A stretch of DNA of 10,327 nt from JACQSU01 sp964359785 (GTDB taxonomy: Archaea; Nanobdellota; Nanobdellia; Woesearchaeales; JAGWAF01), in assembly GCA_964359785.1 (NCBI GenBank), contig CAYHWL010000050.1, positions 1-10,327 of the forward strand, written 5' to 3'. The notes under the pieces were generated by a model. It was given only the letters and a program-made list of their open reading frames with translations. It did not search any database and was not told where the DNA came from. The position numbers and the translations under genes are program-made. Shown here in pieces: positions 1 to 5,600 of the stretch. Each line of letters opens with the position of its first letter. Positions within the stretch are counted from its first letter, which is position 1.

Positions 1-65
1 TTCGCTTCTTTGAAACTACTCCCTAGAAGTTAATCAGTTACGGAGATACTGATATGAGATGAGAC

Positions 66-590
66 ATGGATACCTGCAAATGCGGCAAGCCTGGGCTTAG
101 CACGCTTAAGCATATAGGGGTGATATGTTCCAGGTGTTTGACTGCACAAATTGAGAAGAGATACCGCAAGAACACACGCATGAGATATGGATTCACCCCA
201 GGAATGACTGTGTTTGTGCCTTCTGATGGAAGCAAAGAGGCGTTCCTAAACGAATGGTTCCTATCGAATATCGCCAAAAAGATGCCTCTAAAAGTCCATT
301 GTGGCAAGAAAGCTTTGAGAGGAGAGATCAAAGTATCAAATCTAAATGCCAGTTCATACGCGTCACTAGGCCTTAAAATGGTAGTCCATGGCAAGAAAAT
401 CCCGGGAAAAGATATTGCGCCATTATCCTGTGCGACAGAAGAAGAGCTGCTGATTGTCGCTGCAACTCTTGGGTATAAAGGGACTAAACTAAATATTGTT
501 GATCCTTTTATCATCGAATGCGAGAAACGATACCCGGGGATCACACTCGCCGCGGCAAACTGCACGGATATCCTAAGAAGGATTAAATAA
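66..590 (+). CDS. Zinc-ribbon protein resembling NcsA/CTU tRNA-thiolation family with degenerate PP-loop
   Basis: The 174-aa product starts with a likely metal site (C4, C6, C21, C24) followed by a basic stretch 'IEKRYRKNTR' (29-38). This is the arrangement at the N-terminus of the TtuA/NcsA/CTU1-CTU2 family, which thiolates wobble uridine of tRNA using a PP-loop ATPase. Where that family has SGGxDS, this protein has 'PSDGSKEAFL' (about 52-61), so the ATP-binding loop looks damaged. A later 'TEEELLIVAATLGYKG' block matches the family's region just before its HN(L)DD segment, but the histidine/aspartate pair is not preserved. Family members are around 300 aa, so the C-terminal part is missing. 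It could be a non-catalytic partner, analogous to eukaryotic CTU2/Ncs2, or a diverged relic. ATG 66 is chosen because the upstream ATG at 54 meets a stop two codons later. The stop codon overlaps the promoter of the next gene. Assignment rests on motif recall only. Confidence 0.55.
   Translation: MDTCKCGKPGLSTLKHIGVICSRCLTAQIEKRYRKNTRMRYGFTPGMTVFVPSDGSKEAFLNEWFLSNIAKKMPLKVHCGKKALRGEIKVSNLNASSYASLGLKMVVHGKKIPGKDIAPLSCATEEELLIVAATLGYKGTKLNIVDPFIIECEKRYPGITLAAANCTDILRRIK
583..590 (+). promoter_or_regulatory. TATA-like box for PLD-family gene
   Basis: TTAAATAA, centred about 26 nt before ATG 612, the archaeal distance for a leaderless transcript. It overlaps the TAA stop of the upstream gene, so the two genes probably have separate transcription starts. 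Confidence 0.5.
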
Positions 591-611
591 GATAGACCCC
601 ATTTTTCTTTG

Positions 612-1586
612 ATGAGAGGCGGACTGATAATCGCAGTGATGTTTTTACTGCTAGTAATCGGGATCTCTGTTCTGGTATTCACATATCATAAGACTGGAGC
701 AATTTCCTCCATGGCTGTTGTTGAGACATCTGGAAAGATAGACGTCTATTTCTGCCATAGCGACAACTGCACAACACCATGGATAAAGGCACTTTCTTCT
801 GGCGCTTTGTGCGCGATATATGATATCTCACGAGGGGACCTGATAACTAAACTGAATTCTGTGAAAGCGAAGGTGGTCGTCGATAATGGTATGACAGATA
901 AGCAGACATGGAAACTCAATGATGTGCGCATCGATTCGGATAACGGCCTTATGCACAACAAATGGTGCGTGATGGGAGACACTGTCGTGACTGGATCGCA
1001 TAATCCCACTGCGAACACCAACTATGACAATATGATCGTTGTGGCCAGCAAGGGGATCGCCGCAAATTATCGGGATGAGTTCTTGGAACTGTGGAATGGA
1101 AAATTCGGACGAGGAAATCGGGTGCGCAAACCTGTGATACGCATTGGAGATATAACGCTTGAGAACTATTTCTGCCCAGAAGATGACTGCGAAGAGAATG
1201 TTCGGAGGGCTTTGATGTCTGCGAATAGAACTATTGATGTAATGGCATTTAGCTTCACAAGCGACCCTCTTGGAAAAACCCTTGTCTTGAAGAAGAAAGG
1301 CGGGGTCCTTGTCCGGAGCATGACGGACAAAGGACAGCTAAATGAGTATTCAGAGGATTATCTACTAAATAGAAGCGGAGTGCCTGTCAAAGCGTTTGAT
1401 GGGCCATCCCGGACTTTACTGCACCACAAGGTGTTTATTGTTGATGGAGCTATTGTCGTGACAGGCTCTGCGAATCCCACCTCCAGCGGATACCACAAAA
1501 ATGACGAGAATGTCATCATCATACACTCCAAAGAGATCGCCAGAAAGTATACAGAAGAGTTTGAGCGGATATGGGCAATAGCCTAG
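612..1586 (+). CDS. Phospholipase D-superfamily protein with two HKD motifs, membrane-anchored or secreted
   Basis: The product is 324 aa. An N-terminal hydrophobic segment (about residues 4-24) looks like a signal anchor or uncleaved signal peptide, so the catalytic part is probably extracytoplasmic. Two PLD repeats follow. The first has H-N-K with downstream Asp and 'TGSHNPT'; the second has 'HHKVFIVDG' and 'TGSANPT'. Together these form the bilobed active site typical of the superfamily, which includes phospholipases, Nuc-type endonucleases and phosphatidyltransferases. Each half opens with a similar Cys pair ('FCHSDNC' and 'FCPEDDC'), consistent with an internal duplication and with disulfides in an exported protein. 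The substrate cannot be told from sequence; a Nuc-like nuclease or a lipid hydrolase are both possible. ATG 612 is preferred over the adjacent TTG 609 because it sits about 26 nt after a TATA-like box. Confidence 0.85.
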   Translation: MRGGLIIAVMFLLLVIGISVLVFTYHKTGAISSMAVVETSGKIDVYFCHSDNCTTPWIKALSSGALCAIYDISRGDLITKLNSVKAKVVVDNGMTDKQTWKLNDVRIDSDNGLMHNKWCVMGDTVVTGSHNPTANTNYDNMIVVASKGIAANYRDEFLELWNGKFGRGNRVRKPVIRIGDITLENYFCPEDDCEENVRRALMSANRTIDVMAFSFTSDPLGKTLVLKKKGGVLVRSMTDKGQLNEYSEDYLLNRSGVPVKAFDGPSRTLLHHKVFIVDGAIVVTGSANPTSSGYHKNDENVIIIHSKEIARKYTEEFERIWAIA

Positions 1587-1594
1587 GGATAATG

Positions 1595-1601
1595 TTTTAA
1601 A
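1595..1601 (+). promoter_or_regulatory. TATA-like box for tRNA-Thr
   Basis: TTTTAAA about 29 nt upstream of the mature tRNA 5' end, giving a transcription start a few bases before the tRNA. It lies just after the stop of the PLD gene. Confidence 0.45.
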
Positions 1602-1626
1602 GGAGGCAAAAAGACACAGATGAAGT

Positions 1627-1710
1627 GCCTCCGTAGCTCAGTCGCAGAGCGTCGCTCTCGTAATCTTACGGGTGAAGCGAAGGTCGCGAGTTCAAATCTC
1701 GTCGGGGGCT
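1627..1710 (+). tRNA. tRNA-Thr(CGU) with 12-nt intron
   Basis: A full cloverleaf can be drawn by hand. Acceptor GCCTCCG (1627-1633) pairs with CGGGGGC (1703-1709), discriminator U1710, no encoded CCA. The D stem is GCTC/GAGC (1636-1639/1647-1650). The anticodon stem is TCGCT/AGCGA (1652-1656/1676-1680), and the T arm GCGAG-TTCAAAT-CTCGT (1686-1702). Between the anticodon stem halves there are 19 nt instead of 7. Removing 1663-1674 at the canonical 37/38 site leaves the loop CUCGUAA, anticodon CGU (1659-1661), decoding ACG threonine codons. The mature length would be 72 nt. The D loop (AGTCGCA) has only one G where G18-G19 are normally both present, which is unusual and may be real or a lost base in the assembly. 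Confidence 0.9.
1663..1674 (+). other. Predicted 12-nt tRNA intron at 37/38
   Basis: The intron ATCTTACGGGTG is placed by a bulge-helix-bulge-like fold. The 3-nt bulge UAA (1661-1663), the 4-bp helix CUCG/CGGG (1657-1660 with 1669-1672, one G-U pair) and the 3-nt bulge UGA (1673-1675) sit on top of the anticodon stem. Archaeal splicing endonuclease cuts after the second base of each bulge, which gives exactly these ends. No inner helix is possible, so the motif is a relaxed form. The pairing could extend to six base pairs with an AUCU loop, an alternative non-spliceable fold. Confidence 0.75.
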
Positions 1711-1725
1711 TACAATAACCTGCGG

Positions 1726-1770
1726 TTTTTGAGCCTCTTGGTACTACGCACACAAGAGGCTTGTTTATTC
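1726..1770 (+). terminator. T-tract and hairpin downstream of tRNA-Thr
   Basis: A run of five T (1726-1730), a typical archaeal termination signal, comes 16 nt after the tRNA. It is followed at once by a stem AGCCTCTTG (1732-1740) with CAAGAGGCT (1753-1761), 9 perfect pairs, a 12-nt loop, then the T-rich stretch TTGTTTATTC. The T-tract is the simplest terminator. The hairpin could be a back-up terminator or part of the structured region that follows. Confidence 0.45.
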
Positions 1771-1859
1771 TTCAACGGAATCATGACAAACCTCCGACGC
1801 TTTCTGACATCCGCCAGAAATTGCTTCGGAGGCTCCTTTCTTTCTAGTTTATACAGTAC

Positions 1860-1904
1860 AGCCTCTGACGTCCCGAATCCGCAGATGAGGATACGTCGGG
1901 GGCT
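1860..1904 (+). repeat. Hairpin ending in a 12-nt copy of the tRNA-Thr 3' end
   Basis: CGTCGGGGGCTT at 1894-1905 is identical to 1700-1711, which is the 3' T-stem/acceptor end of the tRNA plus the next base. Its 5' partner GCCTCTGACG (1861-1870) resembles the tRNA 5' end (GCCTCCGTAG), so the hairpin looks like a mini acceptor stem without D, anticodon or T arms. A 12-nt match is very unlikely by chance at this scale. It could be an attachment-site duplication of the type left by tRNA-targeting integrases or a partial tRNA duplication. Confidence 0.55.
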
Positions 1905-2164
1905 TTAGAACCATAGTAGGAAACCCACACTTTTGTCGACTAATCTTTCTGAAGCGAGGGATTCATACTCAGATTGGGTGATTTCAACTTGTGGTGCACA
2001 GCCTCAAACTCGGTTAGAGTTTGAGACCAGCCAAACCGCAATTTTCCGCTGGCTTCCGCCGGTTTCGAGTTGTCTTCCCTATAGCCAGTGGCATGGCTGA
2101 ATATCCTCTTGTAGTTAGGAAGAACTCCGCAGGAAATACATAACTACCTAGACCTACATTGGAG

Positions 2165-2219
2165 AATCGTTTCCTAGCAAAACAGGAAGAGTCAATTATT
2201 GTTTTTCCCTAGAACGATT
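2165..2219. repeat. Long imperfect inverted repeat
   Basis: AATCGTT and CTAG on the left (2165-2171, 2174-2177) pair with CTAG and AACGATT on the right (2209-2219), continued inward by AAAACA/TGTTTT (2179-2184/2200-2205). That is about 17 pairs with a 2-nt bulge and a small mismatch. It lies directly upstream of the broken binding-protein fragment. Possible roles are transcription termination, an operator, or the terminal repeat of a small element. Confidence 0.5.
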
Positions 2220-2241
2220 TATGAATAATGCTTTCGATTAA

Positions 2242-2490
2242 TGGAATGAGTACGCCAAGCGCAAATGGCTTTTGGCAAGAAATGTGGATCTCGACAAGTT
2301 CAGGGCTCAAAATACCACTATCGAACTATTAGTGGATGCTGTGAAAAAGACTGGGAATGATAGCCCTGACAAAGTCGCTGAAACGCTACACAATACCCTT
2401 GAATTCCAGGGAAATTATGAAAGGATCAGACTGAATGATAAGGGAGACGCAGTCATACCTTTAATTGTGACACAGTACAAACTGGAGTAA
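2242..2490 (+). pseudogene. C-terminal remnant of a LivJ-like periplasmic-binding protein
   Basis: An open frame runs from just after a TAA at 2239 to TAA 2488-2490; its only start-like codon near the front is TTG 2272, which would give 72 aa. The translated text 'FRAQ....ELLVDAVKKTG' followed by 'DSPDKVAETLHNTLEFQG', 'LNDKGDAVIPLIV' matches the last ~70 residues of type 1 periplasmic-binding proteins (Peripla_BP_6/LivJ class), which normally run to 350-400 aa with a signal peptide. No signal sequence or N-terminal lobes are present upstream, so this cannot bind ligand as such. An ATG at 2241 just before the frame is off by one base and gives only two codons. The next gene belongs to the same class, so this is probably the tail of a former tandem copy. 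Confidence 0.55.
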
Positions 2491-2522
2491 AATGTTGGAA
2501 TAGCTTTTGAATCCTAGTCATC

Positions 2523-2530
2523 TTTATATA
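2523..2530 (+). promoter_or_regulatory. TATA box for solute-binding lipoprotein
   Basis: TTTATATA, a consensus-like archaeal TATA box, centred 26 nt upstream of ATG 2553, indicating a leaderless mRNA and deciding the start codon over the TTG at 2541. Confidence 0.65.
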
Positions 2531-2552
2531 GGGTATATATTTGATCTGTCTG

Positions 2553-3533
2553 ATGACAATCCGCATCATCAATCTGCTGATTCTATTGGCATTGGTTTCC
2601 TCCTGCGCACCACAAATCAAAAAAGCCGATCCTGTAATCACAATCCCGATAATACTCTTCTTGACAGGCAACCAAGCCCAAACTGGAGAGGAGATATTAA
2701 GAGCATTCGAGTTTGCCAAATCTGATTTTGAGCAAAGCCATCCTAGCAGAAATGTCAAACTGTTGGTGGAAGATAGCGGGGATGACCCCAAGAAGGGACT
2801 CATTGCTTATGACATACTAAAAACAAAAGGGGACTTCCCATTGTTTGTTTCGACAGGGGATGCGGTCACCGCGGCACTGCTACCTCAAACCCAAGAGGAT
2901 GGGAAACTCCTTGTCGCCACAACCGTCGCAGCCCCGGAAACATCAGGGCCAAATATGTTCCGTGGCTTTCTGACGTCGACTCAACAAGGAAGATCGATTG
3001 GAAAATTTATCGCCTCACAAAACAAGAAACGCGTCGCTGTCTTGGCGCTAGACAATCCATTTAGCCCAGGATTCATCTCATCCCTCAAAGAAGCCATCGG
3101 AAAAGAGTTTGTGGCGCAAGAGAAGTACCAGATCGCTGATCTCGATTCTAAGACCCAATTGCTAAAAATCAAAGATACTAACCCAGACGCATTAGTGATC
3201 GCCGGCTTTGGCCCAACATACCCATTGATATTCAAACAGGCTCTGGATGTCGGAATCAACGCGCAAATTTACACACATGACGCCATTGATGTCCCACAAT
3301 ATATCGACGCAGCCGGAGGATATGACAATCTACAAGGAGTCATCCTCCTATCCGCCTCATTTGACCTACAAACCCCTTCTAGTGAAATGATGAAAGATTT
3401 TGCCAATAGATTCGAGATGAAACACAATGCAAAACCAAGCCTATTCTCCGGATACGCATATGATACTCTGATGATCACACTTGAGGCATTGGATAAGTGT
3501 CCGTCTACTGACAGCCAAACCCTCTCCAGATGA
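2553..3533 (+). CDS. LivJ-like solute-binding lipoprotein, 3' end frameshifted
   Basis: The product is 326 aa in this frame. Residues 1-18 form a lipoprotein signal: a short positive N-terminus, a Leu/Ile-rich core and 'LVSSC' with C18 as the lipidation site. The rest is a type 1 periplasmic-binding fold: the opening strand 'ITIPIILFLTGNQAQTGEEILRAFEFA', a middle 'KKRVAVLALDNPFSPGF' and 'NPDALVIAGFGPTYPLIFKQALDVG', then 'SGYAYDTLMITLEALDKC'. Such proteins capture amino acids or similar small molecules outside the membrane for an ABC importer, but no importer permease is encoded nearby, so a sensor or orphan role is possible. The frame ends abruptly after 'DSQTLSR'. The expected C-terminal tail follows one frame over to 3651. 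A one-base insertion near 3514-3527 would explain this, as a true mutation or an assembly error. Confidence 0.8.
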   Translation: MTIRIINLLILLALVSSCAPQIKKADPVITIPIILFLTGNQAQTGEEILRAFEFAKSDFEQSHPSRNVKLLVEDSGDDPKKGLIAYDILKTKGDFPLFVSTGDAVTAALLPQTQEDGKLLVATTVAAPETSGPNMFRGFLTSTQQGRSIGKFIASQNKKRVAVLALDNPFSPGFISSLKEAIGKEFVAQEKYQIADLDSKTQLLKIKDTNPDALVIAGFGPTYPLIFKQALDVGINAQIYTHDAIDVPQYIDAAGGYDNLQGVILLSASFDLQTPSSEMMKDFANRFEMKHNAKPSLFSGYAYDTLMITLEALDKCPSTDSQTLSR

Positions 3534-3651
3534 ACAAAAAATAAATGGGCTATTGGGGGAGACTTCCTTCAATGATAGACAGCTCGTGGTCCCCATGTTC
3601 ATCAAGAGATTTGAGGGAAACCAGACGAAACTGATTGAGAACGCAGTATAA
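3529..3651 (+). pseudogene. Out-of-frame C-terminal tail of the solute-binding lipoprotein
   Basis: In the frame one base over, the sequence reads PDEQKINGLLGETSFNDRQ, then VVPMFIKRFEGN, and ends IENAV at a TAA (3649-3651). This is the usual closing block of LivJ-like binding proteins ('GLLG..SF......P.FIKR.EG'). It has no start codon or promoter of its own. Joining it to 2553-3528 by removing one base, for example in CAAACCC at 3517-3523, gives one protein of 365 aa, close to the family norm. Confidence 0.75.
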
Positions 3652-3693
3652 TATGGACGGTAGCGGCGGAGTTATGCCCACATTTTCAAAACG

Positions 3694-3702
3694 CTTATTA
3701 AT
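3694..3702 (+). promoter_or_regulatory. TATA-like box for DUF1003 gene
   Basis: CTTATTAAT centred about 26 nt upstream of ATG 3724, again the spacing of a leaderless transcript. Confidence 0.45.
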
Positions 3703-3723
3703 GATCTGTACTGCCGGCTAATC

Positions 3724-4332
3724 ATGGTGTTTAATCTCCTTTCGAATAGGATGGATTCATTCTCTCCAAAGGACAATGTGCCAGCCTCACAGAAATACCA
3801 ATGCAGCTCATGCGGACATGTCCAGGTGTTCATGAAAAAAGAACAGTTCCCATTTTGTGAGTACTGTAATGTTGAACACCAATGGATACCCACCGGAACG
3901 ATACTATCTTTTGTCACAAAAAATCTGAACCGCGAGTTTGAGAGGATAAGCAACCTCCACCTCAAATTCGCTGATTTTGTGACAGAATGGGTGGGACACG
4001 TCGGATTCCTTTACATCCAGATAGGCTGGTTCACATTCTGGATATTAATCAACACGGAGATGGTGTACCCGGGACATGTCTTTGACCCCTACCCATTCAG
4101 CCTGCTAACAATGACCGTATCCCTTGAAGCCATCATACTGACCACGCTTGTAATGGTATCACAAAATGTGCAATCCAAGCGGGCTGAGCTGCGCGCGGAA
4201 CTTGATTACCAGGTCAATCTAAAGGCAGAGAAGGAGATAGTGGTCATACATGAGGAATTGAAGCGGAACAATGAGATGACACAAAGACTGCTTGAGTGCG
4301 TAGAGGCCAAGAGGAAAAGAAAAATCGATTGA
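3724..4332 (+). CDS. DUF1003 membrane protein with N-terminal zinc ribbon
   Basis: The product is 202 aa. Residues 25-58 hold a rubredoxin-like zinc ribbon with C27-x2-C30 and C45-x2-C48. Residues 82-180 match DUF1003 (COG4420). They show two membrane helices (about 93-111 and 125-146), the signature 'FDPYPFSLLTMTVSLEAI' between and inside them, and 'SQN' followed by 'AELDYQVNLKAEKEI' just after the second helix. The C-terminus (150-202) is charged and probably a cytoplasmic coiled coil. The molecular function of DUF1003 is not known; neighbours give no hint. It ends 3 nt before the stop of the convergent zinc-finger gene, leaving almost no intergenic space for separate terminators. Confidence 0.88.
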   Translation: MVFNLLSNRMDSFSPKDNVPASQKYQCSSCGHVQVFMKKEQFPFCEYCNVEHQWIPTGTILSFVTKNLNREFERISNLHLKFADFVTEWVGHVGFLYIQIGWFTFWILINTEMVYPGHVFDPYPFSLLTMTVSLEAIILTTLVMVSQNVQSKRAELRAELDYQVNLKAEKEIVVIHEELKRNNEMTQRLLECVEAKRKRKID

Positions 4333-4335
4333 AGA

Positions 4336-4494
4336 TCACTTCATGTTCTTCAAAAGATCAGACTTATCCGGGAACTTCTTTTGGCACTCAAAACATACCT
4401 GGCGCTGCCTGCCCTTGGCATCCTTCACAACAGTACCTATAATCTTTCCCAGGAATATCGTCTTTATCTCGTCACCGCAAATAGCGCATTTCAT
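4336..4494 (-). CDS. Small zinc-finger protein (52 aa), coupled to rqcH
   Basis: A short gene that is easily missed. Its ATG (4494-4492) overlaps the TGA of the rqcH-like gene as ATGA, so it is probably translated by termination-reinitiation from the same mRNA. The product has two knuckles, C3-x2-C6 near the start and C34-x2-C37, flanking a conserved-looking core 'FLGKIIGT', and ends with a charged helix. I recognise this layout as a type of small archaeal C4 zinc protein but know no function for it. Its position after an RQC-like gene suggests a ribosome or RNA-associated role, which is inference. The ATGA coupling, the four well-placed cysteines and the clean stop before the convergent gene support it being real. 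Confidence 0.8.
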   Translation of the reverse strand: MKCAICGDEIKTIFLGKIIGTVVKDAKGRQRQVCFECQKKFPDKSDLLKNMK

Positions 4495-5579
4495 AGGTCG
4501 ATCACCAGTTCTCCTTTAGTCTCATCCAATGATATTATCTTGGGGTTCTTTAACTTTTTCTTGATGTCATGCCATGTGAGGGTCTTTCTCGCCTCTTTCA
4601 AGGCATCAAGGACACCCTGGACCCCCTGATAATTCTCATAGATAAGCTCTCCTTTACGAGTGTTCTCCAACATGATGCCCCTCAAGCCCAATAAAGACTC
4701 CTCTTGCTTATCCAAAATGACCTTGACAGACTCTATCTTCTTATCCACAGCACCCTTTCTTGGAATGCTATTTAGCTTACGCAAGACCGCGATGCCCTCC
4801 GAGAAACTGACAAGCTTCCTTGTAGGCGCATCCTTGTAATTCTGGAAAGGGATAGGGGTCACATCGATTGGAGACTCATCCTCAAAGACCAAAAAAGGAT
4901 CTAGAGAGAGATCATTTAGAGACTTTAGGGCGGACAATAGCTTGATAGGATCAGCAGTCTTCTGTTTTGGATCAAAGCCAGCCCTCACAGACACTTCTGT
5001 CGCCCACGAGCCGCCAAGACCAAAATCCTGGGCCAATGTCTGCGATATAGATGGACGGTTGGAGGCCGCAAGCATGGATTTTACCTTCTCCAAATCAAAC
5101 TCCAATGGATTAGGCGCGATCGGCGGATAAATATAGGATTCTCCCTTCTTTAGGACGCGATCCTTGAACTCATGATTAGTCATCAGAGCCACAATAGTGC
5201 GTTTATTATCAAGGACAAACAAATTTCCGGTGCCAAACGCCTCAACCACCAAGACGAAACGATCCTCCTTTGTGGAAACCGCGATCTCGATTATACGCTC
5301 AAGACCAGGCTGCTTGATTGCGAGGATCTTGCCCCCCTGGATGTGCTTGCGCAGCCACTGACACAACGGAGGGATCAGGCTAAAATCATCTTTTTCCTGC
5401 GCGACATATACCCATCTAGGAAGGGCGCACGTAAGAAGAGCGCCTCCTTTGCCAGACTGATACATCTCAAAGACGAAAAGCTTCTCCTTCTGGAAAATCT
5501 TGACTATCCTTGCCCCTATCCAACCCTGGATCTCTCCCACCAGAAAACGGATATCTAGACCTGAAAGCTGAGATTTCAT
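4491..5579 (-). CDS. rqcH: RqcH/NFACT family protein lacking the NFACT-R domain
   Basis: The product is 362 aa. The N-terminal NFACT-N domain (1-170) shows 'MKSQLSGLDIRFLVGEI', 'IGARIVKIFQ', 'LPRWVYVAQEK' and 'VVEAFGTGNLFVLD'. A helix-hairpin-helix-like segment follows ('LAQDFGLGGSWATEVSVRAG', 182-201), then part of the middle coiled coil (about 280-345, ending with the conserved 'LTWHDIKK'). The family (bacterial RqcH, yeast Rqc2, human NEMF) binds the large ribosomal subunit with stalled nascent chains and recruits tRNA for C-terminal tailing. Full-length members are around 550-700 aa and end in NFACT-R; this one stops at the domain boundary. The DR motif important for tRNA binding appears as E94-R95. 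The ATG 5579 start lies 26 nt after a TATA-like box. The truncation may mean a two-protein RqcH, with NFACT-R encoded elsewhere, or a reduced function. Confidence 0.85.
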   Translation of the reverse strand: MKSQLSGLDIRFLVGEIQGWIGARIVKIFQKEKLFVFEMYQSGKGGALLTCALPRWVYVAQEKDDFSLIPPLCQWLRKHIQGGKILAIKQPGLERIIEIAVSTKEDRFVLVVEAFGTGNLFVLDNKRTIVALMTNHEFKDRVLKKGESYIYPPIAPNPLEFDLEKVKSMLAASNRPSISQTLAQDFGLGGSWATEVSVRAGFDPKQKTADPIKLLSALKSLNDLSLDPFLVFEDESPIDVTPIPFQNYKDAPTRKLVSFSEGIAVLRKLNSIPRKGAVDKKIESVKVILDKQEESLLGLRGIMLENTRKGELIYENYQGVQGVLDALKEARKTLTWHDIKKKLKNPKIISLDETKGELVIDL

Positions 5580-5600
5580 ACATACCCCAATGATGCTGAC

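Larger units (their letters stand above)
1712..2240 (+). other. Gene-free structured region: candidate ncRNA or element remnant
   Basis: I find no convincing protein gene in these ~530 bases. They hold a run of hairpins. These are 1732-1740/1753-1761 (9 bp); 1791-1797/1826-1832 with inner 1801-1806/1815-1820 (about 15 bp in total); 1860-1870/1894-1904 (11 bp including two T-G pairs); 2003-2011/2017-2025 (9 perfect bp, 5-nt loop); interleaved CCAGC/GCTGG and AAACCG/CGGTTT (2027-2065, pseudoknot-like); 2083-2087/2094-2098; 2111-2117/2141-2147; and 2165-2219 (see separate entry). The T-G pairs at 1860-1904 become A-C mismatches on the other strand, favouring a plus-strand RNA. I looked for RNase P conserved regions and the SRP helix-8 motif and did not see them. 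A candidate TATA (TTTATA, 1848-1853) exists but has no clear target. Function unknown. Confidence 0.35.

Noticed and set aside
1672..1908. A 78-aa plus-strand open frame across the tRNA and the structured region
   Set aside because: It starts inside the tRNA intron/anticodon arm, runs through several strong hairpins and has no recognisable protein features.
1712..2240. RNase P RNA or SRP RNA
   Set aside because: The conserved GGAAA-type CR-I/CR-V pair, and the SRP helix-8 GGUCAGG/GGAAGGAAGCAG-like motif, were not found on either strand; a GTAGGAAACCC stretch at 1916 is only superficially similar.
2541..2552. TTG start for the solute-binding lipoprotein
   Set aside because: Only ATG 2553 fits the TATA spacing and gives a compact lipoprotein signal with C18.
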